A stretch of 64,000 bases of DNA from NCBI GenBank assembly GCA_949318235.1, contig OX439131.1, positions 21,298,472 through 21,362,471 of the forward strand, in the 5' to 3' direction. A program made the position numbers and the translations under genes. The stretch is from Ecdyonurus torrentis. Lineage: Eukaryota > Arthropoda > Insecta > Ephemeroptera > Heptageniidae. Positions 1 to 13,766 of the stretch are shown piece by piece (position 1 is the stretch's first letter; the number at the start of each line of letters is the position of its first letter). The notes beneath the pieces were generated by a model. It did not search any database. It saw nothing but the letters and a program-made list of their open reading frames with translations, and was not told the origin of the DNA.

Positions 1-221
1 ATCGTTATGTGTATAGTTTTGACCGTAAATTTGATAACATTCTATGTTATTTTTATATTATATAATATAGCTTTTATAAAATCAGTATTTTAAAATGTAA
101 TCAAGCAAAAAATGTTAAAATATTTTATTGTATATAGAAATTATTATAACTTTTTTTTTGTATACTATAGTGGGCAATTACTCATTTGTTTTTAAATTAC
201 AATAAAAGCTTCGCATTCAAT

Positions 222-309
<88 letters not shown>

Positions 310-320
310 CCCCTCTCTCT
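222..320 (+). repeat. (CT)n microsatellite
   Basis: Nearly pure CT for about 80 bases, then interrupted by TT and CCCC. Confidence 0.97.
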
Positions 321-1025
321 GGTGTTTTCTCAAACAACATTATTATATAAAAAAGGTACTATATTGTGTGTGTGTATATATATATTAATTTGTTTGTTTT
401 TATGTTTCTTCATAATTAAAAAATTGTAATCAATTTACCATTTTCTGAATGCATAAATGAAAAAAGATGAAGGGGAGTAATGAAAAATGTTGTGAATGTA
501 AAGTTTAATTAGTGTAGTGTACAACAAATTATTAAGGTAGTTTTCAAGATATAATGTGTACAAATAAAAAGTAACAGCTTATATATTTTTATAACATTAG
601 AATTTATTGAAATGTTGTATTACATAAAAAAAAACTAATAATAGTATTTTATTTCACTCATTTATTGTTAAAATATATTTACAAATAAAGTTATTCTATA
701 ATGTTTTAATACATTATATTTCTACAGTATTTAATCATTATTTTGGCTTAAATTGTCATGTTAATTACAATATTATAAAATTTCAAATACTTTACATTCA
801 ATAATTTCAAATGAAATTTATCATTCTTATTTGTGGTTTCAAATTACTTATAACTGTAATTTTGATTAAATTGAATATGTATTTAAATTTGCTGTAAAAG
901 TAAAGCATTAGATAGAGAATATAAAAGCACCGCAAGAAAAAAAGAAAACCTCAATTTGATTTGATCATTGTTTTATGAAGAATAGCAGTAATTTGTAGAA
1001 CAAAATAGAAAAAAAGACGGATGGA

Positions 1026-1051
1026 TTTTTTTTTTTTTTTTTTTTTTTTTT
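1026..1051 (+). repeat. Poly-T run, 26 bases
   Basis: Uninterrupted T run. A similar 26-base run lies at 2403-2428. Confidence 0.95.
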
Positions 1052-1630
1052 GAAGTGAAAGATATATTATGTGCTTCTAAAATTTTATTTCTCTTTTTTA
1101 AGGTATACAATATAACATTTTTTTTTTATTTGCAATATAAGTTCTTTTCAAACTCTATAGATATTTCAATACAGAAAAAGTAATACATACGTACTATATA
1201 TAAGGAAACATTTTTAAAATTGGAATAAGTTTGTGAAAATAATATCTACGAATGTAAAATAGTCACAAGTTCCGCTTGAGAAGTTCTGAGTATATCAAGA
1301 AAGAAGTGATAGCTTGTTGTAAAGTTTTACGTCTCTTTGCATGGGTGGCCAGTGAATGATATTGGACCCTGGGGGCGAGCCAACAAAAGGACCTAGTATA
1401 TTCTTGTGGCACCAACTCACGATTTTATGATGCGCATTTCTAGAAAATTAGAACTGTAATTTTATTTTCATTCATTTCATAGTTGTATTGAGTAAATTTT
1501 TTTATGTTGCTTTCATTTCTTAAAGAAATAGAAAGAACAGTTTTTATTCCTTGTGATATATTGTTGATATAGCTTTAAAGGCCAACTTTTCCCTGTTTTT
1601 TTTTTTCCTTCTTTTCTTCTTGACCAAGTT

Positions 1631-1830
1631 NNNNNNNNNNNNNNNNNNNNNNNNNNNNNNNNNNNNNNNNNNNNNNNNNNNNNNNNNNNNNNNNNNNNNN
1701 NNNNNNNNNNNNNNNNNNNNNNNNNNNNNNNNNNNNNNNNNNNNNNNNNNNNNNNNNNNNNNNNNNNNNNNNNNNNNNNNNNNNNNNNNNNNNNNNNNNN
1801 NNNNNNNNNNNNNNNNNNNNNNNNNNNNNN
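1631..1830. other. Assembly gap of 200 N
   Basis: Exactly 200 unknown bases, a round number that suggests a placeholder rather than a measured length. The flanks are A/T-rich, with a pyrimidine run on the left side, which is typical of where assemblies break. Confidence 0.97.
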
Positions 1831-2396
1831 CATAATACATTAATAATGCTATTATTAGTATTTCCAATATAAAATAATTTGCATAAGTGCTTAAAATCCA
1901 TTAAAAATTTGTTATTTTTGCTTATGTCATGTTTTCAATTAGCCACTTTAGTTTGATTGCTTCTCAACGCATTATTTCATGACAAATATTTTTCAAGCTA
2001 TTTTTTGTTACTAAGATATGATCACGCAAAATTCCTATCTACTTTTTATATCTACTACATTGAATAAGAGATTTATTCAGTAAATAAATCGTAAAGATGA
2101 TTTTTTCTACTGCGTGATTTAGTGACTTTTTTTTCTATTGTATCAGACTTATCTCATTTTTCTAATCCTTTGAAACTTCATAACCAGACGAGATATTATA
2201 AATCTTTTGAAAGTACTTCGTTTAATTTATAGTGCTGTATATAAAATGACTGTTGAAATTTAATAATAATAAAAAAATGTTTGTCAACAAGTTGACGTTC
2301 CATCTTGAAGACTAAGACTTAATTGCTTTCATTAATTAGTAAACAAAAGCATTTATAACAAATGATGTTCTTTTGTGTTTTCTTTTTCTTTTTCTC

Positions 2397-2429
<33 letters not shown>

Positions 2430-3484
2430 CAATTCTGCATTTTATCACTGCATAATATAAAGAATAAAAATTTCAATGATTTTAGTGAGTATATGAACTA
2501 AAAGTTTTTAATGAACAAAAATTCATACAGTACTATTAGAGATGCATAACTGAATTCTTATATTTTAACATTCTTCAGTAATAATAATAATAATAATTTT
2601 TAAGAAATCTAAAGAAGTAAAATCTTAAAATAAACTAAGAAAAGATAATCTTAGTAGATTTTGTATGAGTGACGGTAATCGTAAGAGAGCAGAGCAGATT
2701 TCTAGAACAAAGATTACATTTATAAGGTATAAAAGCTGTTTTATTTTATTTTTTCATGATATACGTATATTTTTATATAATATATTATATGAAAAAAAAT
2801 TCTTTAGCATGATCTTGTTTACTAATAATAAAAAAAATGGACACTTGTTGGCGAAGGGCCAAATGCTATCAATGTAATACGTAACATAAATTGAAGATTT
2901 ACTTGCTTGTAATTTTTAACCTCACTTTCTTTCTTTTCTTACTATTCTTCTCCTTCTTCTCTCTCTATGCCTCAACATGTGGGTGATTTATTATCTTACT
3001 TGCACTTCGATTTATTCGATTTAGCTTTTATTTTAATTGTTACTTGAGTAAGATACTCTCAGCTGATTATTTCACATTATATACTTCGTATAATTTATTG
3101 TTACAGAAAGAAATAACAATATTATTTACTTTTGAATTAATATACTAAATAAATACGGTACAGTATTGATGTAAATTGTTAAAATAAATAAAATTTTATT
3201 TCATATTTTAGAAAGACATTATTTTAAATCGATTGATTTGCAAATTGCAAATTTTAGTTCATTTTTAATTAATGTTTGAAAATCAAAAACTGACGCGTCA
3301 ACTTATGCATGTGTGTATAGGAAACAAGTTAATGCCCGCTTTTAAAAATAATTAAAATAACTTACTCAACTCAAAAAATTACAAATTTGTATATATCTAT
3401 TGATTTAGGACAATGTGCTCATTTAGAATATGCAATAAAATTACCTCTTAAAATTTTTGGGAGTTCTTCATTTACATAACATTT

Positions 3485-3486
<2 letters not shown>

Positions 3487-3560
<74 letters not shown>
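3487..3560. repeat. (TA)n microsatellite
   Basis: Pure AT alternation for 74 bases. Confidence 0.97.
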
Positions 3561-3563
<3 letters not shown>

Positions 3564-3961
3564 TTTAACTTTTAATACTACAAGTTATAACTTGATATAT
3601 TCTAACAAAACCATTGTATTTTACTTTATACGTACATATTATCTATATAAAAACAAACTTGCTACTCTTTTCAATATGGATCATAGAAGATAGAAGATAT
3701 CTTTTATCACTGTAGTTTCCATAGAAATGCATCACAATTTTGTCAAAAATACCAATTTTTCTTATCTATATAAACCTGTATAGTCAAACTCCAAAAGTTA
3801 TAAAATTTCATAAAAAAAAGGGTGTAGAAATCCTTTAACACGCTAGAGAGTTTCTTGCAAGTGGTAATGAGGAAGAAAATCCCAGCTTGAATTGAGAGAA
3901 GAGTGTTGCAATGTTATCTCGTCATTGGCATGTAAATCCCAGTGTAAGCTGTCACGTCACC

Positions 3962-3963
<2 letters not shown>

Positions 3964-4050
<87 letters not shown>
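3964..4050 (+). repeat. (CT)n microsatellite
   Basis: Pure CT alternation for 87 bases. Confidence 0.97.
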
Positions 4051-4054
<4 letters not shown>

Positions 4055-4424
4055 ACCAGGGGATATCACGTGACCCTATCTTCTTGTCATCGACACCCAT
4101 ATAGAGTTCTTCATTATCTTTCTGTTGGCATATATTTTTCTTCCTTAAGGTGCTTACTCCACTATCAGTTGATGAAAACTTTTCTCTCGCATAACTTTAG
4201 GCTGATTCTTTATTAACACTATACTTCTTAAATACTATTTGCTAATACATCATGCTACTCTCTTTTAAGGCTATCCTTGAGTGTGTGTTATCTACATATG
4301 CATTCTTTCCTCGTTTATCCTCATTTTTGACAAGTAATGAGCTACAACTTTGAAGATTTATTCAAAAGGTTAAAAGTTACAAACACAATCATTCGTTTTA
4401 GCACTTCTTCATTTATATTATATG

Positions 4425-4525
4425 GAGTTAGGTGTAAGAGGGGGCTAGACATGTTGTCAAGCCTAAATCTCGTCCTTTTAAAAAAGTGTTTTTTCCCCCC
4501 ATGTTTTTAAATAAAACTGACTATT
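4425..4525 (+). repeat. Dispersed repeat fragment, copy 1 (partner at 23905)
   Basis: The pattern GGAGTTAGGTGTAAGAG, then GTCAAGCCTAAATCTCG and CCTTTTAAA recurs at 23905-24000 as GGGGTTAGGTGGAAGAG, CAGGCCTAAACTTTG and CCCTTTAAA in the same order. Identity is moderate. The family and its ends were not resolved. Confidence 0.45.
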
Positions 4526-5863
4526 CAATATATTATGCTTAATAATAGTAAAACCAAGAAGTGAAGTTTAAAATATTAAACGTTATTAGAGAGAAGGGTT
4601 GTTGTACTATATTGTTAAAAGAAGTTTAAATACATGTTCTTATCTTAATATTTTTTTCCTAGTATTCTATTTACAATTTCACGTGCAATACACTTTATCT
4701 TACAGGTAAATCTGCATGATTTACAATATTCAATTTCAATTTCGCAACCATTCTTCTTCACGAGTATTTTGTATGCTGCAGTTTAAACCCCAAGGGAATG
4801 ATACAAGATTATATTTATTTCTAAAACTATTATGGGACAAATGGGAGATTTTTATCTTAATGTGTGATTGTACATCTCATAGAAACCCCTGTTCTTTTGC
4901 TTTAGCTTTGGTTTCATTTTCGCTGTATCAGCATTGTTCACTTCCGTTTTATTATTTTAACATTTCGATCTATTACAAATGAATTGGTATAGGAAAAAAT
5001 TTTTTCTCTCCTTTGTCTTTTAACGAAGAATAATGTTGAAGTTTTAGAATAGCATTTATTTAAAAAGAAAAAGGAAAGAAACTCAAAAGTTTTGATGGCA
5101 CAAAAGAAATCCATCTATATATTGCTATATTACATTCCAATATTTATAAAATAAAATTACAAATTATATATATAAAATACAAAAAAAAAAAAACATTAAT
5201 AATAAAATAAAATAATAACAAAAATAAAACGTATAAGAAATATTATAAACTTAAAAGAAATTAAATCGATGAGTATTAATTTCTAAATACTCTCAATATT
5301 CTACGTATTATAGTATATATTTATTGTTATTACAAAGCTGTTTTAATACTCTAAAACCAGTGTTTGTATTAGTTGTGGTTTTCTTACAGTTATTTAGAAT
5401 TAAGACTATATTCAAATAGAGGTGAATAAACTAATTACAAAGCCAGGTTTGTGTACTACACAAATTGTACTCTTACTTTGTGTTTCAAGTGCACTTCATA
5501 ATAATTACATTTATATGCCTCTTACTACTTCACCGTACGTACTGTACACCTCTGAACAAAAGTTAAAGAACGGGGTAGCGGTGGCCATAAAGATAGCATA
5601 TTATAGTGTGTTGGCGGGTTGCCTATATACAAATCGTTCTCAAACTTTTGGCCAGATCTTTACATGCAAAACAGAATCATACTTTAAAGTAATCATATTT
5701 TTTATGTTTAGAACAATTGCTATATTCACTTTATGCATGGGGAAAAGTCATAAATTATTTTCGACAACATATTTGTCTTATTTCTACAGCAAAATGATTT
5801 AAAATTTAGTGTTTTTATGGCTTTTTATTTTCTTTAGAGTTTGGCAGTATTTTAGTTAAGCTT

Positions 5864-6209
5864 AAAGCCATAGATCACATAAAACAACATGACTGTGCTT
5901 GTTAATGAAGAAACACGAAATGGGATCTTCAAAACTGTTGACAATTTTTACCAGAATGTTAATGTAGCCCCACGAGAGAGCGTGAAAAAACTGTAAAGTA
6001 TGTAATTTGCGTGAAAATTCATGTTTATGACGTCAGAAACATGCAAAAATTAGTATGAAAATGTTTTGCGGGTTGCATAAATCGAATTTTCTGATCACTG
6101 CTACGGGGCTACTGTAGGGTTTTGAGACAAACTAAAGTTATTTATGTAAATCCCATCAAGTGTTTTGTGTTATAAATGCTTATGTTTTTCTCTGGTCTAT
6201 TCCTTTAAC
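5864..6209 (+). mobile_element. Family I inverted-repeat element, copy A
   Basis: About 345 bp and clearly similar along its length to 35743-36074. It shares CGGGTTGCATAAATC, TTTTCTGATCACTGCTACGG and CATCAAGTGTTTTGTG. The two ends are inverted copies of each other: AAAGCCATAGATCA on the left, and AAAGGAATAGACCA when the right end is read on the minus strand. The inverted similarity continues for about 80 bp, including AACACGAAATGGGAT. TTAA lies at both borders (5862 and 6206). TTAA target sites are known for Kolobok and piggyBac elements. No transposase is encoded, so this is a non-autonomous element. The superfamily is inferred. Confidence 0.75.
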
Positions 6210-8064
6210 TTCTGTAGATGTGAAATGCTACTTTACAGCATAGTTAAGCCCTTTAATAACTAGATAATTCCTTATTCTCATTTTTACATGTACTCAGTAC
6301 ATTACCTATATAATAGCCCTACAACATTTTAATAAAAATGTTATTTTGCCTAAAAGATTGCCTATTTTACAGGGGCTATTTATATTATTATTATGGCCTC
6401 ATTTATTCATATAATCTCAAGAGAATTTTCCTATAATTTATGTTAAATATTATGCAAAATACGCAGCTTAACTATATAAATGATTGTGTATTTATGGAAA
6501 GTTTTATTATTTTTAAGGGTCTGTAGGTGTAGAAAGTAATGTGAATTTGTATTGATATTACACAAATCTTAGTTAGGGTTTGATGTATTATACTGTATAT
6601 TAATGCTATAAAATGTAACAAATTAGTTATTCTTAAAATTACAATGTTCAAGGCTTAATTATAGATACTTTAAAACAAAGATTCCAAACACTCATATCTT
6701 TGGCTTAATATGTGTTTATATAAATGTTTTATAAATATATTTTACCTATTAACTGAAATCTGAAATAATTTTGTCTTTATGTAGAGATTGACTACTCAAA
6801 TTCCACCTTAGACAATCACTTATGTATCTTTCTTTTTTGTTTTTAAGTTTTTTTTATGATTTGCTTCAACATGAGCTACGCTCTCTGAAGCTATGATTAT
6901 ATAAGGACCATATGAAAAGAATATGTGTTTTAAATAAATAAATAAAAAGTAAAATAAATCTATATGTATATGTAAAAACAAAAAGTAATAAAACAATGTT
7001 TTGCTATACCGTTTTTCACATAAAAATAATAAAAAATTATGATATTAAGAAGCAAAACTTTAGTAATGTGTATATAGTAGGTGTACTAGCGTAATAATAC
7101 TACGCTGTACTGGTTTATATATAATTATACTTTTTATGGCGTCATTATATATTTTTTATTATTACTCTAAGGTGGCTGCATATTACATAATTAATAACAC
7201 GTAAAAAAAAAAGTAGTACATAAAATGTAACTGCACGTAAGCTTAATAAAAATATAAAACTATTTTATAATTGGATATCAATAAGAACTGATTCTGTGTA
7301 TTATACTTTTTTTTTTTTTATTTTTTTTTTTTACAAAATATTATAATATCGTGATTTATATATATTATATTCCATAGGAAATCAATTTATCATGTTTTCT
7401 TTGTCAGTTGCATGTTTCGTGTTTGTAAGGTCATTAACTTATTTGAGTGCAATGTGTTAAACATGATATTACTCGTAAAAAAAATTGTAATATTGCATTT
7501 CTTTCCCTTAAACTCAAGTTTCTAGCTTTTAGTATAAGGAAATCAAAGAATATTTACATTTGCTTCTATTTATTTTCTTTATAAATATTATTTGAAGAAA
7601 AAGTTCACAAAAAGATATATTTTAATTTCAAATGTGGTTAATATATTACTATTTCAAAAGGCCAAACAAACATTATCAAAATTGTGCTTCTTGACTTTTT
7701 TTTTCCTTCTTCTTTAAATTATAAGGCTATAAACGGCATCTTCAAACTGAGATTTTTTTCAGCATCCAAGTAAAAAAAAAAAAATGAACCAGTGTTTGCA
7801 AAAAGGAAGCGATTTTTTTTTTTTTTTTTTTTTTTGTAGTAAAATAAAAGGGTTATGAATACTTCAGTTAAATCACCAATAAATTGTATCTTAATGTTGC
7901 CATTAACAAGGATAATTTTTCTCTACTTAAAGAACAACGTTTGTTCTCAGCAAACATAGCTTATAAAAAAACAAGCTATGTAGATTATGTACAGGGGTTT
8001 ATTGTTCAAACTTAATATTCATAGAGTGTGTGTTTTATTTATGAGTTACAAAGCTACTGCAAGA

Positions 8065-8100
8065 TTTTCAAGTAAATAATATTCATTATTTACTTGAAAA
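8065..8100. repeat. Perfect 16 bp stem, 4-base loop hairpin
   Basis: TTTTCAAGTAAATAAT is followed by ATTC and then its exact complement ATTATTTACTTGAAAA. Weaker pairing continues outward (CTGCAAGA against GACAAGCAG). The loop is too small for a typical pre-miRNA, so a fold-back DNA relic is more likely. Confidence 0.8.
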
Positions 8101-8268
8101 GACAAGCAGACGAAATGAGAGAAATTTGGTTTACGCATGCTTATTGGTTTTAGTTTGTTTTGTTTAACTTTAGTTAGAGAAGCAAGGGGGCAGGTACCAA
8201 TTTTCTTATGAAGTTTTTGGTGTGACGGTAAACTTTGTGTATAAGAATTTTAAACCCAATAGCATCCT

Positions 8269-8272
<4 letters not shown>

Positions 8273-8340
<68 letters not shown>

Positions 8341-8345
8341 TCTGT
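8273..8345 (+). repeat. (CT)n microsatellite
   Basis: CT alternation with interruptions only at the right end. Confidence 0.96.
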
Positions 8346-9770
8346 CTCTGTCTTATGATTAAAAAATATTAAAATTTTCTCTTTTTTAAAAACAATTTTA
8401 CTCTCTATAGTGAATTCGCATAATCATATGGCATCGTGTGTCGTGCTATAATATGATAAAAGCTTTTGATATTTTATTGAATAAAAAATAGCAGATTGTA
8501 TTTTTTAAATATTGTTGTATGCAAAGTTGAAACTTTTCACTTAGAAATTTTGTCTCAAGTGGTGCACAAATTGGAAATTTACAAATTGAGCTGTCGTGAG
8601 CAGAGTGGCGAACTGCCAAATTATCTCACTATACACCGCTAGCTTGCACGTTCTTTATCACCCAATGTAGCTCGCAGTTTGCAACGTAATGTATTGTAAC
8701 AGTTAAGGTTAACGTGCATGGTAGAATCATAATGTATAAAATATCTTCTACTTTCTTTCTAAACTTTGCTTTTGCATTTTTATGAAGATTTATTATTTTC
8801 ATTGCTTTCCATTCACGAAACTCATATAATCAGTATAATAATATAATATTCGCTTTATGCATAGTGTTAATCAAAGGAGAAAAAAAGGAAACGAGAAAAT
8901 AAGCTTTAAATATATTATACTTATGAAATGATACAAACAAAGACCGTAGTTATTTTACTTTATGAAGTTATAAAATTACCAACCATGCATGCGTATCAGT
9001 TCCGGTTCACAAATGTATTAAGCACCCCTACCTATTAAATTAAACAAAGTTATTAACTTTAAGTTAATATATCGTATAATTAACATAAAATTGTTCTCTG
9101 TTTCAGGTAAGACATTTGGTTACTAATTTACACCCAACATCAATATTACGTCAAGGTAAAACACTCTGTATAATCTCACGTCTTTTTTTTTTTGTTCTGA
9201 TTGCTATCTTTCATTAATATAATTGATTTATTTTTTTGACAAAAATATAAATAATTATAACATGAAAAACCATGTAAAATGTTATGTGAATTCAATATAA
9301 AATTAATTTATTGATTTTGAAGTCATGTTATTGACAAAACAACCTCGTAAAACAATATATTTTTATTCTAGGTATAAAATTAATTACGTATATTTAAATC
9401 ATGAACAAAAATAATAGAAAGTCATTAATTGTAAGTTTAGTAAATTTAACCTAATGTGTCTATAGGCATTTTATACTTACTCATCGGTATATATGTACTA
9501 TACACAAAGTGTATATAATATGAAATTTTGACAAACAAAATAACTGCGTGAATAAACATATAATACGATTTCTACAATGGAATAATATACACAAACATTA
9601 TTTAATTTACACAAAGTTTGAAATTGTCTTTTATTTTAATAAAACAACATAAAATTGTACTTTAAATAAATTTAACAGTTCATTTTGAAATATGTAATAA
9701 TAATCTTAAAATAAAATACCATAATACGGTACTTGATTGTAGTAAATAAAATGTAAAAAAAATTAAGTTA

Positions 9771-9771
<1 letters not shown>

Positions 9772-9802
<31 letters not shown>
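9772..9802 (+). repeat. Poly-A run, 31 bases
   Basis: Uninterrupted A run in AT-rich DNA, with no retroposon body recognised on its left. Confidence 0.95.
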
Positions 9803-9803
<1 letters not shown>

Positions 9804-12422
9804 CCTTCTGAAAAAGCATAATACTTCAAATTAAAATGTGACAACTCTCGACTATAAAAACGTGTTAAATTTAAGTCTTTCATACTTTCGTTCTTTGGGA
9901 CATCGCTTCATTAAATTTTTTTTATCAAATATTAGAAAGTAGTATGTAAAATTTACTACTTGAATTTTAGCTATATCAAGTGAAAACTAGATAAAACTAA
10001 TTAAATATAATACTATGATAATAATACAACGTATAATAATGAGTTAATAATTCAATAATTAATTTACATTATAGATGATTATCATTTAAATTAGCGTATG
10101 TTTACAACAAATCACATACATTAATTATTAATATTTAAATTTGGTAATATTTCTGTAAAATATTTTTAAATTAATGCATATCAAAAAGTTTAATGGAATT
10201 CAAAATATAAAAGACATATGATATTTTCATGTAACTTTTTGTGTACTTTTATATGTATATAATTATTTTGTCAGCCTTTTAATGTCCTTTTTCATGCCGT
10301 TCTTTGCCTATTAAAGTAAGCTTTGAGTAAGAGATGGAAAGAAAGAGAGACAGAGAGAGATGTTGTTTTTGGGACATGATGTTATGCTTGAATATTCATT
10401 ACCACGCCAAAGACGTAACTCACATCAAAAAAGACTGTAGTGTGAACTCGTGTTGTGAGACCTAACCTTCTATGTTATAACTTGAATTTTTTTCAAATAA
10501 ATTTAATAATTTAATTAATAAATAGTTAACAAAATATATGAATATGAATATTTATTTTTATTACAATAGTTTAAGTTATTTCAAATATACGTTAACTTAA
10601 AAAAATTCAAGTTGAGATCTATTTTTTTAATTTAATTAATATTTAAATGTTTAAAATACAGTATAATATAAAGAGATTAAATAATAATAATAATGCAAGA
10701 TATAAAGACTAGGAAGTAGAAGATATTGTAATATGTTTTCTAGATTGGAGAGTATATTTTTATACCATACTTACAAAAAGGAACGTTTTTTTTTTTTTTT
10801 GTACGAAGAAATATTTGTAAGCTTTGTTTAGAGCGAGATAAAGAGAGAGAGAGAAATAGATTCCACTGAAATGTTACTCACTTGTCAGTGATATTGTGTA
10901 TAAGGAAGGTGAGGGGATGTTGAAAATAATGGAAGCGCGAATTTGTTGTGAAAGTGTCAACTTTGAGGTGCCACGTCAGTCACGTGTCTCGAGGATAAAG
11001 CCTCGCATGACGAATTTGTAATGTTGAAAATTGGCGAAGTGCTTTTCTCACTCATGCGCTTCAAGATTTGTGCTCAAATTTCAACCACAGATTTCTTAGG
11101 AATTTTATCGTTGCATGTGTAGAAATAATGTTTAGTTACATTTCTTTGTGTTGTTGTTGTTTGTTTGTTTGTTAAGAATCTGAGTTTATACTATGAACGA
11201 TTATTTAAAATTTAATAAAGTTCCAATTTTATGCAAGTTGCTAATTGAGAATCTAGGGAGAACAAGAAATCCTATTATTGTTACTGTTTGCTGTATGTAA
11301 AAAAAATAATAATAACAAAAAAGGTAAAGTTTTGCTTCATAATCGAATACGCATAATAAAATGTATTTCTATCATTATTATATTTACCTATATAATATTT
11401 TATTTGTTAATAAATATATTATTACATATCCGAGTATTAAAATAATACAACAGAATCTAATTAAAATGAACACAAAAATATTGACATGTATACACATGAG
11501 GAATAACATAACGATCGATCGTGACGTCATACAAATCAATTAATGTCCACAAATCGCAGTGATCATTACTGTACATGTCATTAGTATTACTCGAGTGAAA
11601 AGTAAATACATATATAACTAACGGTGTCATCATATTTACACGAGAAATGTTGAATATTATGTTATAGTATTTTTATTTTTTTATGAATAATAGTGCCGAT
11701 GGCCTTTTTTTATTTGTTAGCATTTTTATATATTTACATTTAGGAAGTAGAATTGGAATTCAAAATAACGTTTGAATTCTTTGATTAAAATTTTAACGAC
11801 ATACAAAATATTAATGGTGTTTGCAATTAAATGAAGATTTTAAATTAAAAATTCAGATGAGATGAAAAATTTGAGAGAAAAAAAAATCAGTTAAGCATAC
11901 TTAATTATACAGAATTTAAATTGTATGCATACGTAAAACCCAAAATTCATTGATTTTGTAATTAACTTTTGACTTAGAGAATAATGAAACCTTTGTCTAT
12001 ATAGAATTTTGTTTTTATTTTACAAAAACGTACTAACTAAACTTTACAAAGTTTGCAACCGTCACAATTTACTTAACTACACATATTGAAACAAGAATAT
12101 TTATTCATTACATTTGTGTGACGTATTTCAATACTAAATAACGACAACAGCATTTTTTTTTTATCTTGCTGATCACTGTTGACTCCTGTTGAATCTGTCA
12201 TTGATTTGCTTGGTAATATTGGCAGCTACAGGAACACAATAGATACATTACCCAGTTCCAGTAACGTGCCAAAAAAAGATCACATCGTGCAAGGACTTCA
12301 AAGGCGTGAAAACTGTCAATCAGTCATTCTATCGTCTCAACATATTGGAAAGTATTGAGAAATAAAAACAATTTATTGATCCATTATTGAGCAGTTTTTA
12401 CATGCAATCAGCATCATAATAT

Positions 12423-12634
12423 ACATATTGATGCCTCCGCGTCAAAAGCGAGCATCTACACTTTCCAGATTACCGACAAAATGACTATCTACAATTTCCG
12501 CCACCGAGCATCTGCAATGTTAGGCTTATGGCCGCTAGTCGAGTTACAGCGCTGCTCAGATCGTGTAGATAGTAGTGTTGTCGGAAATCTGGAAAGTGTA
12601 GATGCTTGCTTTTGACGCGGAGGCATCGATATGT
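12423..12634. mobile_element. Fold-back element with 70 bp inverted arms
   Basis: The left arm (12423-12493) and right arm (12564-12634) are inverted copies with only a few mismatches. Shared blocks are GATGCCTCCGCGTCAAAAGC, GCATCTACACTTTCCAGATT and CCGACA. The 70-base centre is GC-richer than the surroundings (CCACCGAGCATCTGC, GGCCGCTAGTCGAG). There is no open frame. The structure is that of a MITE or fold-back transposon. No target duplication is clear, so the superfamily is open. Confidence 0.8.
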
Positions 12635-12749
12635 GGCATTAAATTTTAGCAGGTGTTAGAATAAAATAAGTAGCATAGTATATATTAGTATTGTTAACTA
12701 AAAACTTCCCAGAAATATCATTAATTACTAACGAAATAATGGCTTGAAC

Positions 12750-12856
12750 ATACGGAGCAATATTTCCACTATGTAAAAAGTTTTATTGCAAGGCAATTTA
12801 ATAGCTTTAAATAAATGTTGCTTGCAGTCAAATTTATTGAATATTAAAATTATTAT
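12750..12856 (+). mobile_element. Family IV small element, copy 1
   Basis: The block order ACGGAGCAATATTT, TTATTGCAAGGCAATTTAAT, TTTAAATAAATGTTGC and TTATTGAATATTAAAAT matches 53043-53157. This copy has lost the inverted repeat at its right end. Confidence 0.55.
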
Positions 12857-13157
12857 CTTGTGAACAGACCTTTAACTACATTTTAAACTTGTATGTAATT
12901 ATTATCTGTAATTTGTCACATTTATTTTAGTTATTCATTCACATACACGCATAAGACAACTAATCGCTATTTAATTTTAAATTTAATTTAACTACAAATA
13001 AAATAGAAGGTTGTGTATAAATGGGTATAGTTTACTAGAAGATAATTACATTTTGTTAAAACATTATTATACACAAAATAGAACGTAAAAGTACTTAATT
13101 TTGTGCAATCTTAGCATAATAATAATATGTAAGAAATGTGAATTTGTATAATATACA

Positions 13158-13158
<1 letters not shown>

Positions 13159-13206
<48 letters not shown>
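13159..13206. repeat. (TA)n microsatellite
   Basis: Pure TA alternation for 48 bases. Confidence 0.96.
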
Positions 13207-13207
<1 letters not shown>

Positions 13208-13499
13208 CTTCATTATTGCTTTCATTGCTTTCATTATTATGTTGTATATAGAATAACTATTTTTCTATATGAATAAATAAAACACATCTAAATTTTGCAA
13301 GTTCAGTATACATTTTCACATTACACCAATGAATGAACTCTGCTGAAAAACATATTTTAATATTAATTATATTAATAATGCATACTAATTCTACCAAATT
13401 CATTCCTGAAAATTGCTGAGTTCTTATTTTCCTTGGGTTCATTTAAATCAATGCCGCTTAACGACACAAAATCATTAATAATTTAGTATTGAAGAAACA

Positions 13500-13523
13500 A
13501 AGAGAGAGAGAGAGAGAGAGAGA
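13500..13523 (+). repeat. (AG)n microsatellite, short
   Basis: Twelve AG units. Confidence 0.95.
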
Positions 13524-13766
13524 ATTATACCTATAATAAAAAAATCAAAGATATACAGAACAAAGTAATCTATATTTTATAAAATGTAATATACGAAGCC
13601 ACTTTAGTAAAACACATTGGTATGATCAATTAGCAGAGCAATATAAAATTAATATCACAATTGGTAAATATGGTCAACTATATATTCCCAGTAAATTGCT
13701 ATTTATATATTACGCGGTTCAATATTTACATTAACCGAAATTGTTGTTCTTAACAAGTATTAATAA

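Larger units (their letters stand above)
1..5863. other. Non-coding AT-rich stretch, probably intron or 5' flank
   Basis: No exon is recognisable. The stretch holds two long CT tracts, a TA tract, poly-T runs and the assembly gap. A locally GC-richer patch at 1330-1440 has no open frame and may be an old repeat. The reading frame at 5422-5802 starts with GTG, has no recognisable domain and is probably chance. Confidence 0.7.
6210..12422. other. Non-coding AT-rich stretch
   Basis: No exon is recognisable. It contains a CT tract, A/T homopolymers and a perfect hairpin at 8065. Two GC-richer patches lie at 8590-8710 and 10900-11090. The second includes CACGTG and a 30-codon open frame without recognisable similarity. 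Neither patch has convincing splice sites. Confidence 0.65.

Noticed and set aside
1513..1901. Reading frames of about 100 codons across the N gap
   Set aside because: They are made of unknown bases and have no meaning.
3892..4216. Serine-leucine repeat proteins in CT tracts (also at 220, 24083, 51685 and 60341)
   Set aside because: Translations of (CT)n microsatellites give Ser-Leu repeats by default. There are no flanking coding signals.
5422..5802. 126-codon frame, the longest without a simple repeat
   Set aside because: It starts with GTG, has no recognisable domain and has AT-rich composition like its surroundings. It is most likely chance.
8065..8100. Pre-microRNA hairpin
   Set aside because: The 4-base loop and perfect 16 bp stem are too small for a typical precursor.
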